Source: Sphingomonas sp. HMP9 (GTDB taxonomy: Bacteria; Pseudomonadota; Alphaproteobacteria; Sphingomonadales; Sphingomonadaceae). Taken from it: a DNA stretch of 64,000 nucleotides. The position numbers were made by a program, and so were the translations under genes. Below the pieces are notes generated by a model, which saw only the letters and a program-made list of their open reading frames with translations, was not told the origin of the DNA and made no database searches. The stretch covers positions 2,380,001-2,444,000 of the forward strand of contig NZ_AP022673.1 in NCBI RefSeq assembly GCF_013374115.1. The letters run 5' to 3'. Below, piece by piece: positions 55,593 through 63,910 of this stretch; within the stretch, counting starts at the first letter, position 1, and each line of letters begins with the position of its first letter.

Positions 55593-56837
55593 GTGACCGA
55601 TCAGATCAATCGTCCCGCCGGCGACGCCGGCATCAATCGGGTCGTGCTCGCCTATTCCGGTGGCCTGGACACGAGCGTGATCCTGAAATGGCTCCAGCAG
55701 ACGTATAATTGCGAAGTCGTAACCTTCACCGCGGACCTCGGCCAGGGCGAAGAGCTCGAGCCTGCGCGGGCCAAGGCCGAGATGATGGGCGTGAAGCCCG
55801 AGCACATCTTCGTCGACGACCTGCGCGAGGAGTTCGTCCGCGATTACGTGTTCCCGATGATGCGCTCGAACGCGCTGTACGAGGGGCTGTACCTGCTGGG
55901 CACGTCGATCGCGCGGCCGCTGATCGCCAAGCGCCAGATCGAGATCGCCAAGATGGTCGGTGCCGACGCGGTCAGCCACGGTGCGACCGGCAAGGGCAAC
56001 GACCAGGTCCGCTTCGAGCTCGGCTATTACGCGCTGTCGCCCGACATCAAGGTCATTGCGCCGTGGCGCGAATGGGACCTCACCAGCCGCACGCGCCTGA
56101 TCGAGTTCGCCGAGCAGCACCAGATCCCAGTCAGCAAGGACAAGCGTGGCCAGGCGCCGTTCTCGACCGATGCGAACATGCTGCACACGTCGAGCGAAGG
56201 CCTGGTGCTCGAGAACCCGTGGGACGAGGTCCCCGACTATGTCTACTCGCGCACCGTGAACCCCGAGGACGCGCCCGACGTGCCCGAGTACATCACGATC
56301 GATTTCGAGCGCGGCGACGGCGTCGCGATCAACGGCGAGGGCATGAGCCCGGCCACCCTGCTGTCGACGCTCAACGACTATGGTCGCCGCCACGGCATCG
56401 GCCGTCTCGACCTCGTCGAGAACCGCTTCGTCGGCATGAAGAGCCGCGGCATGTACGAGACGCCGGGCGGCACGATCTATCACCTCGCGCACCGCGGCAT
56501 CGAGCAGCTGACGCTCGATCGCGGCGCCGCGCATCTGAAGGACGAGCTGGCGCCGCGCTATGCCGAGCTGATCTACAACGGCTTCTGGTTCTCGCCGGAG
56601 CGCGAGATGCTGCAGGCGGCGATCGACCACAGCCAGGAGAAGGTGTCGGGCACGGTCCGGCTGAAGCTGTACAAGGGCGGCGTGTACGTGGTCGGCCGCA
56701 AGTCGGCGAACTCGCTCTACTCCGAGAAGGTCGTGACGTTCGAGGACGACCAGGGCGCCTATGACCAGCGCGATGCTGCGGGCTTCATCAAGCTCAACGC
56801 GCTGCGGCTGCGCTTGCTGGGCCGGCGCGACCAGTAA
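55593..56837 (+). CDS. argG: Argininosuccinate synthase
   Basis: A 414-residue enzyme that joins citrulline and aspartate using ATP, making argininosuccinate in arginine synthesis. The ATP loop [17 protein letters not shown] (about residue 20), the citrulline/aspartate-binding [13 protein letters not shown], and [10 protein letters not shown] are all present, and length is normal. GTG 55593 is chosen: AAGGA lies about eight bases upstream, and in-frame starts further up lack such a site. A 13-base tandem repeat lies before it. No attenuator or ArgR box was recognised. Confidence 0.97.
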   Translation: MTDQINRPAGDAGINRVVLAYSGGLDTSVILKWLQQTYNCEVVTFTADLGQGEELEPARAKAEMMGVKPEHIFVDDLREEFVRDYVFPMMRSNALYEGLYLLGTSIARPLIAKRQIEIAKMVGADAVSHGATGKGNDQVRFELGYYALSPDIKVIAPWREWDLTSRTRLIEFAEQHQIPVSKDKRGQAPFSTDANMLHTSSEGLVLENPWDEVPDYVYSRTVNPEDAPDVPEYITIDFERGDGVAINGEGMSPATLLSTLNDYGRRHGIGRLDLVENRFVGMKSRGMYETPGGTIYHLAHRGIEQLTLDRGAAHLKDELAPRYAELIYNGFWFSPEREMLQAAIDHSQEKVSGTVRLKLYKGGVYVVGRKSANSLYSEKVVTFEDDQGAYDQRDAAGFIKLNALRLRLLGRRDQ

Positions 56838-56957
56838 GCAGCCCGCGTCGGACCGCCCCCGAACCACCGTTTCGATGCGGAAGTTTGCGGTGAAGATCGT
56901 CAACTCGTCGTGCGCGCACTTGTCTAGTGCGCCCACCCGCCCCTAGGGTTCGACGAT

Positions 56958-58547
56958 ATGATTACTCAGGGGGAAAAGCTGCATTGGTGGCAGACGCGCG
57001 CATTCGTTGCCGCGGTTGCGCTCGCATCGATCATACCGTTGTTGTGGCCGGAAATCCCGCCGCTCGTCGACCTGCCGGGGCATATGGGCCGGTACCGCGT
57101 CCAGCTGGCGATCGGCGATAATCCGTGGCTTTCACAATGGTATAACTTCCGCTGGCAGATGATCGGCAACCTCGGCATCGACCTGCTGATCGTGCCGCTC
57201 GCACCGATCTTCGGGTTGCAGCTGGCGGTGAAGCTGATCGTGATGGCGATCCCCGCGCTGACCGTGACGGGGCTGCTCTGGATCGCGCGCGAGGTGCATG
57301 GGCGAATCCCTGCGACCGCGCTGTTCGCGCTCCCGCTCGCCTACAGCTATCCATTCCAGTTCGGGTTCGTGAATTTCGCGCTCGGCATGGCGCTCGCGCT
57401 CAACCTGTTCGCATTGTGGCTGCGGATGGGGCGGCTCCAGCGACTGCGGCTGCGCACCGCGATCTTCATCCCCGTCTCATGCCTGTTGTGGCTGTGCCAT
57501 ACGTTCGGCTGGGGCGTGCTGGGGGTGCTCGCCTTCTCCGCCGAACTGATCCGCCAGCACGACATCCGCCGCGACAGCGATCCCAAGAGCTGGGCGCATG
57601 GCTGGTTCAGGGCCTGCATCCAGGCGGGGCTGAACTGCCTGCCGCTCGCGCTGCCGATGGTGATGATGGTGGTCTGGCGATCGGGCGATCATGTCGGCGG
57701 CAAGACGCAGGACTGGTTCAACTGGCGCTGGAAGATGAACTGGATCACGATGGTCCTGCGCGACCGCTGGATGGCGTTCGACATCGCGTCGGTCACCGTG
57801 TTGTTCGTGATCCTGTTCCGCGGCGTGCGCGACCAGACGATCGAATATTCACGCAATCTGAGCCTGTCGGCGCTGTTCCTCGCGATCGTGTACGTCCTGT
57901 TGCCGCGGATCGTGTTCGGTTCGGCCTATGCCGACATGCGGCTCGCGCCGTTCATGCTCGGGATCGCGGTGATCGCGTTGCGGCCGCGGCATGGCCTGTC
58001 GCTGCGTGGCGCAGCGGTGCTCGCGGTGCTGGGCTTTGCGTTCTTCGGCGTGCGGCTGGCGGGGACGACGATCAGCTACCTGATCTACGACCGGAGCTAC
58101 GACCAGGCGATCGCGGCGATCGATACCGTCCCCGAGCGGTCGCGCGTCGTGTCGTTCGTCGGGCGGCGGTGTCGCGACGACTGGGCCTATTCGCGGCTCG
58201 AGCATGTCCCCGCGCTGCTGCTCGAACGACGCCTGGCGTTCACCAACGACCAATGGTCGATGGCCGGCGCGCAGTTGATGACGACGCAGTATCCGGCGGC
58301 AAAGGGCTTCGCGCATGACCCGTCCGAGATCGTCAGCGACATCAAGTGCCGTGGCCAGTTCTGGCGGCCGATCTCGATGGCGCTCGAGAAATTTCCGCGC
58401 GACGCGTTCGATTACGTGTGGCTGATCCACCCGCCGAAGTTCGATACCGCGCTGGTCCGCGACCTGACGCTGATCCGCCGCGACGGCACCAGCCTGTTGT
58501 ACCGTGTCAACCGGACTGCTGCTGCTCGCCCCGCCGGAACGGAGTAA
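56958..58547 (+). CDS. Polytopic inner-membrane protein of unknown function
   Basis: A 529-residue protein with about ten to eleven transmembrane helices and a C-terminal periplasmic or cytoplasmic domain of about 150 residues. The early helices carry PEIPPLVDLPGHMGRYRV, a conserved stretch with Asp and His that recalls GT-C type glycosyltransferases (first periplasmic loop). No family can be named. It ends inside the convergent acyltransferase gene, overlapping it by 41 bases. A role in envelope lipid or glycan modification is a guess from the fold only. Confidence 0.75.
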   Translation: MITQGEKLHWWQTRAFVAAVALASIIPLLWPEIPPLVDLPGHMGRYRVQLAIGDNPWLSQWYNFRWQMIGNLGIDLLIVPLAPIFGLQLAVKLIVMAIPALTVTGLLWIAREVHGRIPATALFALPLAYSYPFQFGFVNFALGMALALNLFALWLRMGRLQRLRLRTAIFIPVSCLLWLCHTFGWGVLGVLAFSAELIRQHDIRRDSDPKSWAHGWFRACIQAGLNCLPLALPMVMMVVWRSGDHVGGKTQDWFNWRWKMNWITMVLRDRWMAFDIASVTVLFVILFRGVRDQTIEYSRNLSLSALFLAIVYVLLPRIVFGSAYADMRLAPFMLGIAVIALRPRHGLSLRGAAVLAVLGFAFFGVRLAGTTISYLIYDRSYDQAIAAIDTVPERSRVVSFVGRRCRDDWAYSRLEHVPALLLERRLAFTNDQWSMAGAQLMTTQYPAAKGFAHDPSEIVSDIKCRGQFWRPISMALEKFPRDAFDYVWLIHPPKFDTALVRDLTLIRRDGTSLLYRVNRTAAARPAGTE

Positions 58548-59655
58548 GCTCGCCGAGATAGTCCTGCTGCTCGGCGACTGCCTCGCGCTCGCGGACGAGA
58601 TAGTCGGCGATCGCGCGGCGGAAGCTCGGGTCGGGGATGTAGTGCGCGGAATAGGTCGCGACCGGGGCATAGCCACGCGCGAGTTTGTGTTCGCCCTGCG
58701 CGCCCGCCTCGACGGTCTGCAGCCCCCGCGCGATCGCTGCATCGATCGCCTGGTAATAGCAGAGTTCGAAATGGAGGAAGGGCACCTCCTCGGTCGCGCC
58801 CCAATAGCGGCCGTAGAGCGTGTCCGCGCCGATCAGGTTGAGTGCGCCCGCGATGGGGACGCCGTCGCGCTCGGCGAGGATGAGCAGGACCTGGTCGCCC
58901 ATCGTCTGGCCTATCCGGTCGAAAAAGCTGCGCGTGAGGTAGGGCTGGCCCCATTTGCGGCTGCCGGTGTCCTGATAGAACACCCAGAACGCGTCCCAAT
59001 GCGCCTGACTGATCTCGGCGCCGACGAGATGGCGGATCGTCAGGCCTTCGACCGCGGCGGCGCGCTCCTTACGGATGGCCTTACGCTTGCGGCTGGCGAG
59101 GACGGCGAGGAAATCGTCGAAGCTGGCATAGCCGTCGTTCCGCCAGTGGAACTGCGTGCCCTGGCGGATCAACCAGCCTGCTGCCTCGAATAGCGCCACT
59201 TCGTCGGGGTCGATGAAGGTCGCATGCGCCGATGACAGCCCGCTCTGGTCGGTGACGGCTTCGAGTGCGGCGATCAGCGCGGGAGCTTGCTCGCGATCAC
59301 GCAGGAGCAGGCGTGGCCCTGGCACCGGGCTGAACGGCGCCGCTATCTGGAGCTTCGGGTAATATTGCCCCCCCGCCCGCTCCCATGCGTCGGCCCAGCC
59401 CTGGTCGAAGACATATTCGCCCTGGCTGTGGCTCTTGGCGTAGGCGGGCGCGATCCCTGCGGGCTTGCCGTCGGGGCCATCGACCACCACCGGCAGCGCT
59501 TGCCAGCCCGAGCGGCCACCGACGCTTTTCGAGGCTTCGAGTGCGGACAGGAAAGCGTGGCCGATAAACGGGTTGGCGGTGCCGGAGCAGGCCTCCCAGT
59601 CCTCGGCGGCGATCGAGGTGACGCCTTGGGCGATACGGGCTGTGACGGCGTTCAT
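58507..59655 (-). CDS. FemAB-like/DUF482 acyltransferase
   Basis: A 382-residue protein of the DUF482 (GNAT-fold, peptidoglycan-recognition/FemAB-like) family. The N-terminal half contains GTANPFIGHAFLSALEAS and the C-terminal half contains GALNLIGADTLYGRYWGATEEVPFLHFELCYYQAI, a family signature, then ARGYAPVATYSAHYIPDP. Members are thought to transfer acyl or aminoacyl groups. It is transcribed convergently with the membrane protein, whose 3' end it overlaps by 41 bases (58507-58547). Substrate unknown. Confidence 0.92.
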   Translation of the reverse strand: MNAVTARIAQGVTSIAAEDWEACSGTANPFIGHAFLSALEASKSVGGRSGWQALPVVVDGPDGKPAGIAPAYAKSHSQGEYVFDQGWADAWERAGGQYYPKLQIAAPFSPVPGPRLLLRDREQAPALIAALEAVTDQSGLSSAHATFIDPDEVALFEAAGWLIRQGTQFHWRNDGYASFDDFLAVLASRKRKAIRKERAAAVEGLTIRHLVGAEISQAHWDAFWVFYQDTGSRKWGQPYLTRSFFDRIGQTMGDQVLLILAERDGVPIAGALNLIGADTLYGRYWGATEEVPFLHFELCYYQAIDAAIARGLQTVEAGAQGEHKLARGYAPVATYSAHYIPDPSFRRAIADYLVREREAVAEQQDYLGELTPFRRGEQQQSG

Positions 59656-59739
59656 GCGCGATATTTGGGGTGGCGGGGGGCCGATAGCAAAGGTCGCTTC
59701 ATGCTATCTTCGGCAAAACAGCCGCCCGCCCCAAACATC

Positions 59740-59816
59740 GTTCTCCCGCGAAGGCGGGAGCCCAGGACCACAGGGGCTGCGCTTGGTAACCTGGACTCCC
59801 GCTTTCGCGGGAGAAC
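59740..59816. repeat. REP-like palindromic repeat
   Basis: Arms at 59740-59766 and 59790-59816 pair around a 23-base centre. It stops six bases before the RidA stop codon on the minus strand. It is very similar to the copies at 54929 and 60509. Confidence 0.78.
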
Positions 59817-59821
59817 AAGAT

Positions 59822-60286
59822 TCAGGCCGAAACCTGGACGATCGCGTCGATCTCGACCGCCGCGCCGAGCGGGAGGACGGGAACGCCGACCGCCGAGCGC
59901 GCATGCTTACCGGCATCGCCGAACAGCGCGACCATCAGGTCCGAGGCGCCGTTGGCGACCTTGGGCTGGTCGGTAAAGTCGCCGGTCGAATTGACGAACA
60001 CGCCGAGCTTCACGATCCGCTCGACGCGCGCGAGCGTGCCGAGCGCCGCCTTCATCTGCGCGACGAGCATCAGCGCGCAGAGCTTTGCCGCGTCCTGCGC
60101 GTCTTCGAGCGAGACGCCGTCTCCGACTCGGCCGGTGACAAGCTGGCCGTCCTTGAACGGCAACTGGCCCGAGATGTGGAGCATGCCGTTCGCCAGCACA
60201 GTCGGGACGTAGGACGCCACGGGTGCGGCAGCCTGCGGGAGGGTGAGGCCCAGCTCTTCGAGCTTGCGGTCGATACGATCGGTCAT
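59822..60286 (-). CDS. RidA family protein
   Basis: A 154-residue protein of the RidA (YjgF/YER057c/UK114) fold. The conserved LHISGQLPFKDGQ and later FVNSTGDFTDQP and VPVLPLGAAVEIDAIVQV match the longer RidA subgroup. RidA removes reactive enamine/imine intermediates, but this longer subgroup lacks clear proof of that activity, and the usual Arg105 position is replaced by hydrophobic residues. It is in the minus-strand run before the HAD hydrolase, flanked by palindromic repeats on both sides. Expected in the cytoplasm. Confidence 0.9.
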   Translation of the reverse strand: MTDRIDRKLEELGLTLPQAAAPVASYVPTVLANGMLHISGQLPFKDGQLVTGRVGDGVSLEDAQDAAKLCALMLVAQMKAALGTLARVERIVKLGVFVNSTGDFTDQPKVANGASDLMVALFGDAGKHARSAVGVPVLPLGAAVEIDAIVQVSA

Positions 60287-60370
60287 GGGGGCGGTATCAC
60301 CACAGCGGCGGGGGACGGGTCAAGTGGGTGGCGCTCCCCGTACATCTACACGAGTCCCCCACCCTGCTTG

Positions 60371-60461
60371 CGTCATCCCCGCGCAGGCGGGGATCCAGAC
60401 TGGCTGTCACGCATGATCGTGGGGGTTGCCCGTCTGGGTCCCCGCCTCCGCGGGGATGACG
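60371..60461. repeat. REP-like palindromic repeat
   Basis: Arms at 60371-60400 and 60432-60461 pair almost perfectly around a 31-base centre. A short tandem of ggtgcact-like units follows at about 60462-60492, before the next repeat. Confidence 0.78.
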
Positions 60462-60508
60462 GGTGCACAGGTGCACTGGTGCACTGGTGCAGGCTTATGC
60501 CCCATCCT

Positions 60509-60587
60509 GTTCTCCCGCGAAGGCGGGAGCTCAGGGTTAAGGGCGATCGCGGTCTTGGCTCCTGGGCCCCCGCGTTCGCGGGGGAAC
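60509..60587. repeat. REP-like palindromic repeat
   Basis: Arms at 60509-60536 and 60561-60587 pair around a 24-base centre. It ends 10 bases before the HAD stop codon on the minus strand, which suggests a transcription-terminating role. Confidence 0.78.
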
Positions 60588-60597
60588 AAGACAAGGC

Positions 60598-61224
60598 TCA
60601 GGCGTCTGCGGGCAATCCCGCTTCGAACCGGGTCGCGATCCAGTCCGCCGCATCGCGCCAGTCGTCGATCCGCGCGTGCGCCTCGGGCGCTTTCGGGACG
60701 TTCACCGCCAGCGTCGGCTCGGACACCATGTGCAGTCGGTGTACCCCCGGCGCGTGCTTAGCGACCGATTCGTGATGCACGGCCAGATCGTCGACGAACA
60801 CCGTGACCGGGTTGCCGTATTCCGCGACCAGCCGCGAGACGGGCGTGCCCTTGCCGCCCTGGTTGCACTCGACCCGGTGCGCGATACCGAACTTGGCGAG
60901 CTGCTCGATCCGGGGCTGGCGGCATTCGTCCTGGAGGTTGGTGAGGATGACGATGTCCGCCACCTGCGCCAGCCGCTCGAGCGCCTCGACCGCATGCGGT
61001 ACCAGCGTCTGGCGGTGCATCTCGCCGGGGAAGAACTCGCCGAGCATCGCCCACATATCATCGCGCGAGGGCGGCGGGCCACCGTCACGGCGGGTCATCG
61101 CGGTCGAGAAATCGCCGTGCTGGATCGCGAAATCGATATCGTGGCGCTCGTCGAGCCAGACGCCGAAATGCTTGACCATGTGCAGCAGCACTTCGTCGCA
61201 ATCGCTGATGAGCAACGGCCTCAT
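60598..61224 (-). CDS. HAD-superfamily hydrolase
   Basis: A 208-residue HAD phosphatase. Motif I is ISDCDEVLLHM (Asp nucleophile and Asp+2), motif II is VILTNLQDEC with Asn in place of the usual Ser/Thr position, and motif IV is VFVDDLAVHH. The cap region lies after motif I (KHFGVWLDERHD). It should hydrolyse small phosphate esters in the cytoplasm. ATG 61224 overlaps the DUF3572 stop (ATGA), so the pair is coupled. Substrate unknown. Confidence 0.92.
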   Translation of the reverse strand: MRPLLISDCDEVLLHMVKHFGVWLDERHDIDFAIQHGDFSTAMTRRDGGPPPSRDDMWAMLGEFFPGEMHRQTLVPHAVEALERLAQVADIVILTNLQDECRQPRIEQLAKFGIAHRVECNQGGKGTPVSRLVAEYGNPVTVFVDDLAVHHESVAKHAPGVHRLHMVSEPTLAVNVPKAPEAHARIDDWRDAADWIATRFEAGLPADA

Positions 61225-61490
61225 GCTTCCATCTCCATCCGGGCGCGGACCAGCGCTTCGGGCTTTACGCCGAGCGATTCGGCGCAGGCGATCAGGTCGG
61301 GCTCGTGATTCTCGAGGAAGCCGAGCGCGGCGGACAGCACGTTCGGGTCGCTGGCCCGCGCGCGCAGGTCGTGCGGCTCGAGGCCGGTGACCGACAACAG
61401 CCGCATCGCGCGGTCGGGCTCGACCAGTGTCCATACCAGAGCGCGCAGGGCGAGCGCCTCGGCGTCTTCGTTTGAATCGCGGTCGCGCAT
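61221..61490 (-). CDS. DUF3572 protein
   Basis: An 89-residue alphaproteobacterial protein of the DUF3572 family, with EDAEALALRALVWTLVEPDRAMRLLSVTGLEP and ALGFLENHEPDLIACAESLGVKPEAL. It is probably all helical and cytoplasmic. It lies back to back with divK (36 bases between the starts), an arrangement conserved in many alphaproteobacteria, so a cell-cycle or growth role is possible. Function is unproven. Confidence 0.94.
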   Translation of the reverse strand: MRDRDSNEDAEALALRALVWTLVEPDRAMRLLSVTGLEPHDLRARASDPNVLSAALGFLENHEPDLIACAESLGVKPEALVRARMEMEA

Positions 61491-61526
61491 TGCCTATCGT
61501 GCCCTCTTTCCGGATAAGGTGCGGCG

Positions 61527-61889
61527 GTGACAAAGAAGGTGCTCGTTGTCGAGGACAACGAACTCAACCTCAAACTATTCTGCGATCTGCTGCGTGCGCA
61601 CCAGTTCTCGGTCGAACCCGTGCGCGACGGCCGCGACGCGGTGGCGCGCGCGCGCGACTTCACGCCCGACCTGATCATCATGGACATCCAGATGCCGCAC
61701 GTCACCGGCTATGAGATCATCCTCGAACTGAAGGCAGACGAGGCGTTGCGCGCGATCCCGGTGATGGCAGTGACGGCCTATGCCGGCCGCGACGACGAGG
61801 AGCGGATCCGCGCGGCGGGGGCAGATTCGTACGTGTCGAAGCCGATCAGCCTAGCGCGGTTCATGGATGCGGTCGGGGCGCTGGTCTGA
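61527..61889 (+). CDS. divK: Single-domain response regulator DivK
   Basis: A 120-residue stand-alone receiver. The acidic pocket VVEDNELNLKL, phospho-acceptor Asp in LIIMDIQMPHVTG, Thr/Ala in VMAVTAYAG and Lys in SYVSKPISL are all present, and no output domain follows. In Caulobacter DivK relays cell-fate signals between DivJ/PleC and DivL/CckA and governs polarity. The closely spaced divergent DUF3572 gene supports this identity. GTG start. Confidence 0.95.
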   Translation: MTKKVLVVEDNELNLKLFCDLLRAHQFSVEPVRDGRDAVARARDFTPDLIIMDIQMPHVTGYEIILELKADEALRAIPVMAVTAYAGRDDEERIRAAGADSYVSKPISLARFMDAVGALV

Positions 61890-61960
61890 CGCGGCAGGGG
61901 CCGGTCCGTTCACTTCGACCCGGCATTCCGCGTCCACCCACATCCTGTGCCTTACCCCCA

Positions 61961-62118
61961 CTCCCGTTCGTGCTGAGTAGAGACCGAGTAGCTCCGCAAG
62001 GAGCGTATCGAGGGCTCGTATCGAAGCATGGGCTCCGCGCGCCAACCTGTCCTTCGATACGCCGTCTCGATACGCCGCCTACGGCGACTACTCGACGGCT
62101 ACTCAGGACGAACGGGAG
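61961..62118. repeat. Long inverted repeat (CTCCCGTTCG type)
   Basis: Twenty-base arms (61961-61980 and 62099-62118) differ at one position and flank a 118-base centre with further internal self-complementary words. It is a second class of dispersed intergenic repeat, distinct from the CCCGCG type. It lies between divK and the rpmG terminator. Confidence 0.7.
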
Positions 62119-62182
62119 AGGGGAAGAACGGGCATAGCGACCGCGTTTTCCGCAATGACGAACGGAAGGCATCACGAACGCC

Positions 62183-62211
62183 AAAAGCCGCGGGGGATGC
62201 CCGCGGCTTTT
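62183..62211 (-). terminator. Rho-independent terminator of rpmG
   Basis: aaaagccgcggg and cccgcggctttt form a perfect 12-base stem around a 5-base loop, with T runs on both strands. On the minus strand it lies 43 bases beyond the rpmG stop; it would also stop transcripts from divK on the + strand. Confidence 0.88.
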
Positions 62212-62253
62212 CGGATCTTCGCAATCAGTCGGCGGCTTTCACCGCCGGCCGGA

Positions 62254-62421
62254 TTACTTGATCTTGGCTTCCTTGAACTCGACATGCTTGCGCACGACGG
62301 GATCGTACTTCGAGAAAGAGAGCTTCTCCGTCTTGGTACGGGGATTCTTCTTGGTGACGTAGAAGAAGCCGGTGTCAGCAGTGCTGAGCAGCTTGATCTT
62401 TACGGTGGTCGGCTTGGCCAT
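62254..62421 (-). CDS. rpmG: Ribosomal protein L33
   Basis: A 55-residue protein, [18 protein letters not shown] followed by [20 protein letters not shown] and ending FKEAKIK. This is bL33 of the large ribosomal subunit, cysteine-free and so the zinc-independent form. The start is ATG 62421 and the stop 62254-62256. It is monocistronic, with a strong terminator at 62183-62211. Length is normal. Confidence 0.97.
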   Translation of the reverse strand: MAKPTTVKIKLLSTADTGFFYVTKKNPRTKTEKLSFSKYDPVVRKHVEFKEAKIK

Positions 62422-62613
62422 GAGCCCAATTCCTATGGCTTGAAAATGCGAAAGCGGCGAACTGACGCCGCCGCTCCATCAGGGGCGGCGCATGGCGGAC
62501 GGCTGCGGCGAAGTCAAGCTTTACCCCGTCATCGCAGGGGAATCACGCGCATTTAACCCGCTATTCACGACCCGGCGCGCAGAGTAGCGTCAGATAGAGA
62601 CAGGAGCGGGATC

Positions 62614-62946
62614 GTGGGGCAGGCGCTGGTTCGAATCGACGACATGGTCGCGGTGAAGGCCGATCTGGCGGCACGGATCGCGGCGATCGACGTCCGCGCG
62701 CCCTATTCGCGCCCCTGCGACATCGCCACCGAGATCGACGCGATCCGCGTCATCGCGCACAGCAACGGCCTGAACCCGGCGGTCACCGTCGCGCATTTCG
62801 TCGATTCGGCGCTGTCGCGCGGCGAGCATGGCGCGCTGGTGCACGGCTGGCTGGCGATTCTGCGCGACGCGGTCGGCTGCGAGCGGCAGGACGTCCAGGC
62901 GTGCCACGCATTCGCCGCGGCCTGCTCGGTGCGACTCGCTGGATAA
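62614..62946 (+). CDS. Conserved hypothetical protein
   Basis: A 110-residue, probably cytoplasmic helical protein with GTG start. It has no transmembrane segment or known motif; Cys residues lie in SRPCDIAT, AVGCERQ, QACHAF and AACSV. It ends three bases before the GDT1-like gene on the same strand, so it is probably cotranscribed. Its family is unknown to me; similar short proteins occur beside this transporter in sphingomonads as far as I recall, but that needs a search. Confidence 0.7.
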   Translation: MGQALVRIDDMVAVKADLAARIAAIDVRAPYSRPCDIATEIDAIRVIAHSNGLNPAVTVAHFVDSALSRGEHGALVHGWLAILRDAVGCERQDVQACHAFAAACSVRLAG

Positions 62947-62949
62947 TCC

Positions 62950-63516
62950 ATGGACGCATTGATGGCGGCCTTCGTCGCGGCTGCGCTCGCGCAGGTCGGC
63001 GATCGCACCGCATGGCTCGCCGCGATCCTGGCAGACCGGTACGGCAGCCCCGCGCGGGTCATCGCGATGGCCGCGCTCGCCCTGCTCGCCGCCAGCGGGC
63101 TGGCCGCCACGCTGGGCACGGTGATCGGGCCGAAGCTCGCCCCCAATGCGCAACAGCTGATGCTGGCGCTGGCGCTGCTGCTGCAGGGTGGCAGCGCGTT
63201 TTTCCCGGCCAAGGCGCCCGACCGGCTCGATCGCTGGCGAATCGGCGCATTCGCGACCGCGGTGCTCGGCCTGTTCATCCTCGCGTTCGGCGACGGGGTG
63301 CAGTTCATCGTCCTGACGCTCGCCGCGCGCTCGCCTGTCCCCGCGCTGGCCGCGGTCGGCGCGACGATCGGATCGCTGGTCGTGATCGTCCCCGCCGCGC
63401 TGATGGGCGAGGCGGCGTGGCTGAAGCTGCCGCTCAAGCCGCTGCGCATCGCGATCGGCGTGGTGTTCGTGCTCTTCGGCCTTGTCCTTGCGCTTGGCGC
63501 CCTCCGGCTCGTCTGA
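62950..63516 (+). CDS. TMEM165/GDT1-family cation transporter, divergent
   Basis: A 188-residue membrane protein with about six helices in two halves. The first half carries QVGDRT (residues 15-20) in place of the family motif E-x-G-D-K/R-T/S. The second half has FGDGVQF where a second copy is expected. The family moves Mn or Ca across membranes, with the motif acidic residues as ligands. The change of Glu to Gln and the weak second motif make transport specificity doubtful. It follows the hypothetical gene by three bases. Confidence 0.85.
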   Translation: MDALMAAFVAAALAQVGDRTAWLAAILADRYGSPARVIAMAALALLAASGLAATLGTVIGPKLAPNAQQLMLALALLLQGGSAFFPAKAPDRLDRWRIGAFATAVLGLFILAFGDGVQFIVLTLAARSPVPALAAVGATIGSLVVIVPAALMGEAAWLKLPLKPLRIAIGVVFVLFGLVLALGALRLV

Positions 63517-63569
63517 CCCACGCCGGCCTCTCAAAACCTCCACTATCCCGGTCCGATCGTTACGGATCA

Positions 63570-63595
63570 GGAACCAACCGGTTGCGACACCGGTT
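63570..63595 (+). promoter_or_regulatory. Putative EcfG-type general stress promoter
   Basis: GGAAC at 63570-63574, a 16-base spacer and CGGTT at 63591-63595 resemble the alphaproteobacterial EcfG consensus (GGAAC, 16-17 bases, CGTT). The 20-base palindrome AACCGGT...ACCGGTT overlaps it. It lies 30 bases before the DUF1328 start. The -10 word is not exact. Confidence 0.4.
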
Positions 63596-63624
63596 GAGTG
63601 ACCCTTACCACATTGGAGGCCGTC

Positions 63625-63810
63625 ATGCTGAAGCTCGCAATCACCTTTCTCGTCATTGGCGCCGTGCTCGCGCTGCTCGGCTTCGGCGGCATCGGCGGCG
63701 CGTTCATCGGTATCGCCAAGATCCTGTTCTTCATCGCAATCGCGCTGTTCGTGATCTTCCTCGTGCTCGGCCTGCTCGCGGGCAAGGGGATCAAGAACGC
63801 GATCGACTGA
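63625..63810 (+). CDS. DUF1328 small membrane protein
   Basis: A 61-residue protein of the DUF1328 (YtjA-like) family, with two transmembrane helices (about 4-24 and 30-52) joined by GGIGGAF. The start ATG 63625 was chosen over TTG/ATG codons upstream because the first helix begins at once. Function unknown; homologues are often stress induced, which agrees with a GGAAC-type promoter just upstream. It is followed by the DNA ligase gene after 100 bases. Confidence 0.93.
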   Translation: MLKLAITFLVIGAVLALLGFGGIGGAFIGIAKILFFIAIALFVIFLVLGLLAGKGIKNAID

Positions 63811-63910
63811 CGCACCAGTCCGTATCGTATGACAACGACCGTCGTCGGACCCTCCGGCGGCGGTCGTTTCGTCTCTGCATCCCTTCGGGTGGCATGCGCG
63901 TTCAACGACG

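Noticed and set aside
60462..60492. Short GGTGCACT tandem as a functional repeat
   Set aside because: Three short units between two larger palindromes are most simply explained by slippage; noted only with the adjacent repeat.
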